Assembly: GCF_029714205.1 (NCBI RefSeq)
Contig: NZ_CP121648.1
Location: 2,666,001 to 2,730,000 of the forward strand
Length of the DNA: 64,000 nucleotides
Origin: Methylobacterium sp. CB376
GTDB lineage: Bacteria; Pseudomonadota; Alphaproteobacteria; Rhizobiales; Beijerinckiaceae
Direction: 5' to 3'
Shown here: one piece after another, positions 59,205 to 64,000 of the stretch
Layout of the letters: each line of letters opens with the position of its first letter
Position numbering within the stretch: position 1 is the stretch's first letter
Notes under the pieces: generated by a model
What the model was told of the DNA's origin: nothing
The model's input: only the letters and a program-made list of their open reading frames with translations
Databases searched by the model: none
Position numbers and translations under genes: made by a program

Positions 59205-60143
59205 CTATGGCACAGAGCCGGCGCGGGCGCGAGCGAAGCCGGCAATCCCGCGCATGCGCTCGGCGAGGAAGTCCACCAGCACCCGCAGGCGGGCCGGCAT
59301 CGAGGCGCCGCCCACGAACACCGCGTGGATCGCCTCGCGGTCCCCGGGGTTGAAGGGTTCGAGCAGCGGCACGAGCCGCCCCGCCGCGAGGTCGTCGGCG
59401 ATGTGGAAGTCGCCCACCCGCGTGACGCCGACGCCCGCGAGCGCGAGCTGCACCAGCGTCTCGCCGTTGTTCGCCCGCATGTTGCCCCGTACGGCGAGGA
59501 GGTGATCGCGGCCGTCCTCGCGGAAGGGCCAGCCGGGCTCGACGCGCCGGAAGCTGAACTCGAGGCAATTGTGGGCGGCGAGGTCCGCCGGCACGAGCGG
59601 CGTCCCGGCGCGGGCGAGGTAGGCGGGCGAGGCCACCACCGTGCGGCCGGTCTCGCCCAGGCGCCGCGCGGTGAGCGGGCCGTCGGCGAGCGGCCCGAAG
59701 CGGATCGCCACGTCCGCGCGCCCTCCGAGCACGTCGGCGAGTTCGTCCGACAGGTCGATCTCGACCACGATCTCGGGGTGAAGGGCGGCGAAATCGGCAA
59801 GCAGCGGGACGACCGCGAGCCGGCCGTGGGCGGTCGCCGCGCTCACCCGCACCCGTCCGCGCGGCCGGCCCTGGTCGGCGAACGCCCGCTCGGTCTCGTC
59901 GAGGTCGGCGAGGATGCGCCGGGCCGCCCGGCCATAGACCTCGCCCTCCGCGGTGAGGCGCAGGCTGCGCGTGGTCCGCACGATCAGCCGCACGCCGAGC
60001 CGGGCTTCGAGGCGCGCGACGATTCGGCTCACGGCCGAGGGCGTCAGGCCGAGCCGGCGCGCCGCTCCGGCGAGGCTGCCGGCCGCGACCACTGCCAGGA
60101 AGGCGCTCATCTCGCCGGCCCGATCGGCCCCGTCCCGTCCCAT
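59205..60143 (-). CDS. LysR-family transcriptional regulator, probably of the MFS gene
   Basis: Encodes 312 aa. HTH at about residues 10-65 (EMSAFLAVVAAGSLAGAARRLGLTPSAVSRIVARLEARLG as landmarks AGSLAGAARRLG and VSRIVARLEARLG). The effector domain has RGRVRVSAATAHGRLAVVPLL, DELADVLGGRADVAIRFG, LVQLALAGVGVTRVGDF. Start ATG 60143. It is divergent from the MFS transporter with 97 bp between them, the usual LysR-target layout. It is not evidently linked to cobalamin. Confidence 0.88.
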   Translation of the reverse strand: MGRDGADRAGEMSAFLAVVAAGSLAGAARRLGLTPSAVSRIVARLEARLGVRLIVRTTRSLRLTAEGEVYGRAARRILADLDETERAFADQGRPRGRVRVSAATAHGRLAVVPLLADFAALHPEIVVEIDLSDELADVLGGRADVAIRFGPLADGPLTARRLGETGRTVVASPAYLARAGTPLVPADLAAHNCLEFSFRRVEPGWPFREDGRDHLLAVRGNMRANNGETLVQLALAGVGVTRVGDFHIADDLAAGRLVPLLEPFNPGDREAIHAVFVGGASMPARLRVLVDFLAERMRGIAGFARARAGSVP

Positions 60144-60240
60144 TCGTGAGCCTCGCGCACGGATCTCGGTCCCGCCCATCGGCTACCGCGCCGAGACCCG
60201 TTCCGCCACCTGATGTCGCGGAACGACGAGGATCATCACG

Positions 60241-61410
60241 ATGAAGAGCAATCCCGCCCTGCTCGCCCTGGCCGTCGGGGCCTTCGGCATCGGCGTGACG
60301 GAGTTCACCCCGATGGGCATGCTGCCGCTGATCGCGGGCGATCTCGGCGTCTCGAGCCCGGCGGCGGGCCTCGTGGTCAGCGCCTACGCCCTCGGCGTCC
60401 TTGTCGGGGCACCGCTCGTGACGCTCGCGGCGGCGCGCCTCCCGCGCCGTCGCCTGCTGGTCGGCCTGATGGGGATCTTCACCCTGGGCAATGTCCTGGC
60501 GGCCCTCGCGGGCGGCTACGCGATGCTGGTCGCCGCCCGGCTCGTCACCTCGCTCAACCACGGCGCCTTTTTCGGCGTCGGCGCGGTGGTGGCGGCGCAG
60601 ATCGTTCCGCCGGAGCGCAGGGCCGCGGCGGTGGCGACGATGTTCTCGGGACTGACCGTCGCCACCATCGGCGGCGTGCCGCTCGCGGCCTGGATCGGCG
60701 AGGCGCTCGGGTGGCGCGCGGCGTTCTGGGGCATCGCGGGAATCGGCGTCCTCGCCATGCTGGCGCTCGCCCTCGCCCTGCCGGACCTGAAGGCCGAGGC
60801 CGGCGCCGACCTGCGCGGGGAACTGCGCGCGCTGGTCCGCGGGCCGGTCCTCGCCGCGCTCGGCCTGACCGTGGTCGGATTCAGCGCGATGTTCACGGTC
60901 TTCACCTACATCGTCCCGATCCTGCAGGTCGAGGCGGGGATGTCCGCCGGCGCCGTCACCGCCATGCTGGTGCTGTTCGGAATCGGGCTGGCGGCGGGGA
61001 ACTGGCTCGGCGGAGCCCTCGCCGACCGCTCGGTGGACGGCACCATCGCGGCGGCTCTGGCCGGGATGGTGGCCCTTCTCCTGGTCTTCGCCGCGACCTT
61101 GCGCGCGGAGGTCGCGGTCGCGATCCTGATCCCCCTGTGGGGCGTCGCCAGCTTCGCTCTGGTGCCGCCGCTCCAGATGCGGGTGATGAACGAGGCGCGC
61201 GAGGCCCAGAGCCTCGCCTCGGCGATGAACATCGGCGCCTTCAACCTCGGCAACGCGGTCGGGGCCGCGCTCGGCGGCGCGGTGATCGACGCGGGGCTCG
61301 GCCATCCCGCCGTGCCGCTCGCGGGAGCCGCCATGGCGGCGGCGGGCCTCGCCATGCTGGTGGCCCTTCGCCGGGACCGCCGTCCGCGCCCCGTCCCGGC
61401 GGCCTGCTGA
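60241..61410 (+). CDS. MFS transporter (AraJ/arabinose efflux-type, DHA1)
   Basis: Encodes 389 aa with twelve hydrophobic helices. The N terminus LLALAVGAFGIGVTEFTPMGMLPLIAGDLGVS is the PbuE/AraJ-like opening. The MFS motif-A-type loop appears as RLPRRRLLVGLMGIF between TM2 and TM3. GGALADRSVDGTIAAALAGM marks the second half. Drug or sugar-type efflux is likely; the substrate is unknown. Divergent from the lysR gene, ATG 60241. Confidence 0.9.
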   Translation: MKSNPALLALAVGAFGIGVTEFTPMGMLPLIAGDLGVSSPAAGLVVSAYALGVLVGAPLVTLAAARLPRRRLLVGLMGIFTLGNVLAALAGGYAMLVAARLVTSLNHGAFFGVGAVVAAQIVPPERRAAAVATMFSGLTVATIGGVPLAAWIGEALGWRAAFWGIAGIGVLAMLALALALPDLKAEAGADLRGELRALVRGPVLAALGLTVVGFSAMFTVFTYIVPILQVEAGMSAGAVTAMLVLFGIGLAAGNWLGGALADRSVDGTIAAALAGMVALLLVFAATLRAEVAVAILIPLWGVASFALVPPLQMRVMNEAREAQSLASAMNIGAFNLGNAVGAALGGAVIDAGLGHPAVPLAGAAMAAAGLAMLVALRRDRRPRPVPAAC

Positions 61411-61557
61411 GCCCGGATCGGGCCGGCCCGCGGCGACGGAAGCCGGGGCTCCTGCCGCGATCGCGCGCGGTTGCGGGTGCGATTGCGGGCGCGATAGCCG
61501 GAAACCCGCCCTCCGGCCGATTGCGCGCGGGGGGCCGAGCCGCTACCTTCCGCCGCG

Positions 61558-61735
61558 ACGGTGCCTCGGCGACGAGGTGAAAAGGGAACGCGGAGCGGGG
61601 CCAGCCCCGGAAGCCGCGGCTGCCCCCGCAACTGTGAGCGGTGCGGGCCCGCCATCGGCCACTGGAGCGATCCGGGAAGGCGGCGGGCACGGTCCACCAT
61701 CGCGAGCCAGGAGACCTGCCGTCACCCCTTCCTCT
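61558..61735 (+). ncRNA. Cobalamin (B12) riboswitch
   Basis: The classical order of elements is visible: GGTGAAAAGGGAACGCGG, then AAGCCGCGGCTGCCCCCGCAACTGT with the conserved CCCCCGCAACTGT, then AAGGCGGCGGGC, and the B12 box GAGCCAGGAGACCTGCC at 61704-61720. It is placed 30-40 nt before cbtB. Adenosylcobalamin binding should repress translation or transcription of the cbtB-cbtA-DUF1636-cobW transcript. The ends are approximate. Confidence 0.95.
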
Positions 61736-61767
61736 CGACGCCGCCGGCGGGGCGGCAGGAGTTCACC

Positions 61768-61944
61768 ATGGTTGCTGCTCTTCGTGCCCTCGCTCCCGCC
61801 CAGACCGGCGAACGCCTCGTGGCGGTCTGCGTCGCCGCCGCTCTCGGCATCGGGCTGATCTTCGCGTCGGGCTTCTCGCCCGCCGTCGCGCTGCACAACG
61901 CCGCGCACGATTGGCGCCACGCCAACAACTTCCCCTGCCATTAG
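61768..61944 (+). CDS. cbtB: Cobalt transporter subunit CbtB
   Basis: Encodes 58 aa. One membrane helix (LVAVCVAAALGIGLIFASGF) and a His-rich C terminus (ALHNAAHDWRHANNFPCH) with the (H)NxxHDxRHxxxFPCH pattern, a putative metal site. CbtB proteins occur next to CbtA under cobalamin riboswitches and are thought to form a cobalt uptake system. AGGAG precedes the ATG at 61768 by 7 nt. Confidence 0.95.
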   Translation: MVAALRALAPAQTGERLVAVCVAAALGIGLIFASGFSPAVALHNAAHDWRHANNFPCH

Positions 61945-62014
61945 GGCGCGAGACCCTCGCGGACATGACCCGCGCGACGCCCTGAGGGCGCCGCGCGGTC
62001 TTCGCGTTGGCAGG

Positions 62015-62749
62015 ATGACCGAGATGACGATCCGACTCCTCTCCGCGGCCCTGGTCGCGGGCTTCCTCGCCGCTTTCGTGGCGTCGGGGCTGCAATTCGC
62101 GCTGACCTCCCGGCTGATCCTGGAGGCCGAGACCTACGAGAACCACGCCGCTCTGGCCCCGGCGCCGGCGCTGATCGTGCGCGCCGCCCATTCCGAGCAC
62201 CAGCACGGCGGCGGCGCCGCCGAGGCGGAGGAGTGGCAGCCCGCACCGGGCCTGCCGCGCCTCGCCTTCACGGCGCTCGCGACCCTGGTGACCGGCGTCG
62301 GCTACGCGCTCCTCCTCGGCGCGGTGCTGCTCGCCACCGGCCGCACCGTCACGCGCAGCGAGGCGCTGCGCTTCGCGATCGGCGGCTTCATCGCCGCGAG
62401 CCTCGCCCCGGCGGTCGGCCTGCCGCCGGAGCTTCCCGGCATGGGCGGGGCCGCGCTCGAAGCGCGGCAGGGCTGGTGGCTGGTGACGGCCCTCGCGACC
62501 GCGTCCGGCCTCTTCCTCGCGGTGATCCGTGGCGGGGCGCTCGCGACCGCCGCGGGGCTCGCCCTCATCGTCGCGCCGCATGTCTGGGGGGGCCCGCACG
62601 TCACCGAGAGCGGCGCGCTGCCGCCGGCCCTGGCGGCGCAGTTCGCGGCCCGCTCCCTCGCCATCGGCTTCGTCTTCTGGACGGTGCTCGGGCTCGGCTT
62701 CGGCTGGGCCTGGGACTGGGTCGCGCGCCGGCCCGAGGGGGCGCGATGA
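62015..62749 (+). CDS. cbtA: Cobalt transporter subunit CbtA
   Basis: Encodes 244 aa with five to six membrane helices. The first loop carries the His motif AAHSEHQHGGGAAEAEEWQPAPGL, and helices follow (FTALATLVTGVGYALLLGAVLLA, FAIGGFIAASLAPAVGLPPELPG). A second His/aromatic motif is VAPHVWGGPHVTE. Fits the CbtA family. ATG 62015 is used; 62024 is in frame and possible. Its stop overlaps the DUF1636 start (ATGA at 62746). Confidence 0.93.
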   Translation: MTEMTIRLLSAALVAGFLAAFVASGLQFALTSRLILEAETYENHAALAPAPALIVRAAHSEHQHGGGAAEAEEWQPAPGLPRLAFTALATLVTGVGYALLLGAVLLATGRTVTRSEALRFAIGGFIAASLAPAVGLPPELPGMGGAALEARQGWWLVTALATASGLFLAVIRGGALATAAGLALIVAPHVWGGPHVTESGALPPALAAQFAARSLAIGFVFWTVLGLGFGWAWDWVARRPEGAR

Positions 62750-63102
62750 GCCTGACGCTCTACGTCTGCACCACCTGCCGGGCGCAGGCCGATCCGCCCG
62801 AGGGGCCGCGGGCCGGCGCCCGGCTCCACGCGGCGCTGTCCGAGGCCTTCGCGGGCGAGGACGTCTGCGTCACGCCCGTCGAGTGCCTGTCGGTGTGCAA
62901 GCGGCCCTGCACGGTGGCGGTCGCCGCGCCCGGCCGCTGGACCTACGTCTACGGCGACCTCGATCCGGCGGGCGCCGTCGCGATCCTGCGGGACGGCCTG
63001 TCGCGCTACGCCGCGGCCCCGGACGGGATCGTGCCCTGGCGCGAGCGTCCGGAAGCCTTCCGCAAGGGCGTCGTCGCCCGCATCCCCCCGCTGCCCGCAT
63101 GA
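62746..63102 (+). CDS. DUF1636-family cysteine-rich metal protein of cobalamin loci
   Basis: Encodes 118 aa. Cysteines occur in LYVCTTCRAQ, EDVCVTPVECLSVCKRPC, giving a CxxC and a C-x7-C-x3-C-x3-C pattern like thioredoxin-type 2Fe-2S ferredoxins. DUF1636 genes are typical companions of cobW/cobN in alphaproteobacteria. The exact role, perhaps redox or metal delivery to cobaltochelatase, is unproven. It overlaps cbtA upstream and cobW downstream by 4 bp each. Confidence 0.9.
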   Translation: MSLTLYVCTTCRAQADPPEGPRAGARLHAALSEAFAGEDVCVTPVECLSVCKRPCTVAVAAPGRWTYVYGDLDPAGAVAILRDGLSRYAAAPDGIVPWRERPEAFRKGVVARIPPLPA

Positions 63103-64000
63103 CCCTCCTGACCAAGATCCCCTGCACGATCGTCACCGGCTTCCTCGGGGCGGGAAAGACGACGCTGGTGCGCCACGTGGTCGAGCACAATGACGGCCGC
63201 CGGCTCGCGATCATCGTGAACGAGTTCGGCGATGTCGGCTTCGACGGCTCGCTGCTGGCCTCCTGCGGCGTGCCGGGCTGCGACGAGGACGCGGTGGTGG
63301 AACTGCCCAACGGCTGCATCTGCTGCACGGTGGCGGACGATTTCGTGCCCGCCCTGAACAAGCTCCTGGACCGGCCGGAGCCGCCCGAGCACATCCTGAT
63401 CGAGACCTCGGGCCTCGCCCTGCCCAAGCCGCTGGTGCAGGCCTTCAACTGGCCGGCGATCCGCTCGCGGGTGACCGTCGACGGGGTCGTGGCGGTGGTG
63501 GACGGTCCGGCGGTGGCCTCGGGAGCCTTCGCGGACGACCCGGAGGCGTTGGCGGCCCAGCGGGCGGCGGATTCCTCGGTCGATCACGACAACCCCTTGG
63601 AGGAGGTGTTCGAGGATCAGCTCCTCTGCGCCGACCTCGTGGTGATGAACAAGGCCGACCTCCTCGACGCGCAGGCGCGCGCGGCCGTGCGCGCCGCCGT
63701 GGAGGCGCAGCTGCCGCGGGCGGTGAAGCTCGTCGAGACCGCGCACGGGGCGATCGACCCGCGCGTGCTGCTCGGTCTCGGCGCCGCGGCCGAGAGCGAC
63801 CTGGCGGCGCGCCCCTCCCACCACGAGACCGAGGAGGACCACGACCACGACGACTTCGCCAGCGTGGCGGTCCCGGTCGCGGCGGCGGCCTCGCCGGAGG
63901 ATCTCGCGGCCAGGGTGGCGCGGGCCTCGGACGTGCCCGGGGTGCTGCGCATCAAGGGGTTCTGCCCGGTCGAGGGCAAGCCGATGCGCCTCGTGGTCCA
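63099..64000 (+). CDS. cobW: Cobalamin biosynthesis GTPase CobW (3' truncated by window edge)
   Basis: About 300 residues are visible. G3E-family P-loop IVTGFLGAGKTTLVRHVVE, the metal motif ELPNGCICCTVADDF (CxCC), and the guanine motif VVMNKADLL. The linker is His/Asp/Glu-rich (SHHETEEDHDHDD), often a metal-binding segment. The C-terminal CobW domain begins with LRIKGFCPVEGKPMRLVV. CobW is the presumed Co(II) metallochaperone for cobaltochelatase CobNST. ATG at 63099 overlaps the DUF1636 stop. The gene probably continues to cobN outside the window. Confidence 0.95.
   Translation, partial: MTLLTKIPCTIVTGFLGAGKTTLVRHVVEHNDGRRLAIIVNEFGDVGFDGSLLASCGVPGCDEDAVVELPNGCICCTVADDFVPALNKLLDRPEPPEHILIETSGLALPKPLVQAFNWPAIRSRVTVDGVVAVVDGPAVASGAFADDPEALAAQRAADSSVDHDNPLEEVFEDQLLCADLVVMNKADLLDAQARAAVRAAVEAQLPRAVKLVETAHGAIDPRVLLGLGAAAESDLAARPSHHETEEDHDHDDFASVAVPVAAAASPEDLAARVARASDVPGVLRIKGFCPVEGKPMRLVV

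Noticed and set aside
58630..61305. An 891-codon minus-strand frame
   Set aside because: Only its last 177 codons are real (cobP). The rest is antisense to the MFS gene or out of frame with the lysR gene.

Overview
The window is about 70% GC with tightly packed genes, ATGA/GTGA start-stop overlaps and frequent GTG/TTG starts. A Tad pilus locus, BTLCP (C93) transglutaminase-like peptidases, a TIGR02281-type aspartic protease, a DUF3126 protein, the aerobic-type cobalamin genes cobQ/cobO/cobP/cobW and CbtA/CbtB all point to an alphaproteobacterium of the Hyphomicrobiales, most likely Methylobacterium or a close relative. The genus is my inference. Nothing here looks like a plasmid backbone or prophage.

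Layout. 0-12.4 kb is core and catabolic: the 3' end of a greA-like gene, divergent lysR/wrbA, tsaC, an acyl-CoA dehydrogenase / enoyl-CoA hydratase / SDR / SDR set, a CorA-type transporter, a YedK/HMCES protein, two RNA methyltransferases and a Cu/Zn superoxide dismutase. 12.5-23.8 kb is a complete Tad (Flp) pilus locus: flp-cpaA-cpaB-cpaC-cpaD-cpaE-tadA-tadB-tadC on the minus strand, and a CpaC-N-terminal-like protein plus two TadE/TadG pseudopilins on the plus strand. 23.9-42 kb is mixed housekeeping: aspartic protease, rplY-pth-ychF-nfi, a double-hotdog MaoC protein, a lytic transglycosylase, a 3-oxoadipyl-CoA-type thiolase beside a BoxR-like HTH/shikimate-kinase regulator, cysE, a tandem pair of C93 peptidases, an isochorismatase-like hydrolase, PilZ, and a well-signalled 23-codon micro-ORF.

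42.1-48.3 kb is a curli-like amyloid locus on the minus strand: CsgG-type pore lipoprotein, LuxR-type (CsgD-like) regulator, two unrecognised secreted proteins, two curlin-repeat proteins and CsgF. No CsgE is recognisable. 50.2-55.3 kb is an accessory segment beside tRNA-Arg(TCT). It holds a BKACE-family beta-keto acid cleavage enzyme of visibly lower GC, an AraC regulator, an EamA exporter and a Zn-type (cysteine-rich) porphobilinogen synthase. A 45-bp near-repeat lies upstream of both the BKACE gene and the exporter-hemB pair, which suggests one regulon. 55.4-64 kb is cobalamin-centred: cobQ, cobO-cobP, then a cobalamin riboswitch leading cbtB-cbtA-DUF1636-cobW, with an Omp25-like porin and a lysR/MFS pair inserted.

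Four otherwise intact genes (SDR at 5.9 kb, cpaD, cpaB, and the secreted protein at 46 kb) are each broken by one apparent single-base frameshift in G/C-rich tracts, so sequence error must be excluded before calling pseudogenes. Two families of short dispersed intergenic repeats recur through the window.
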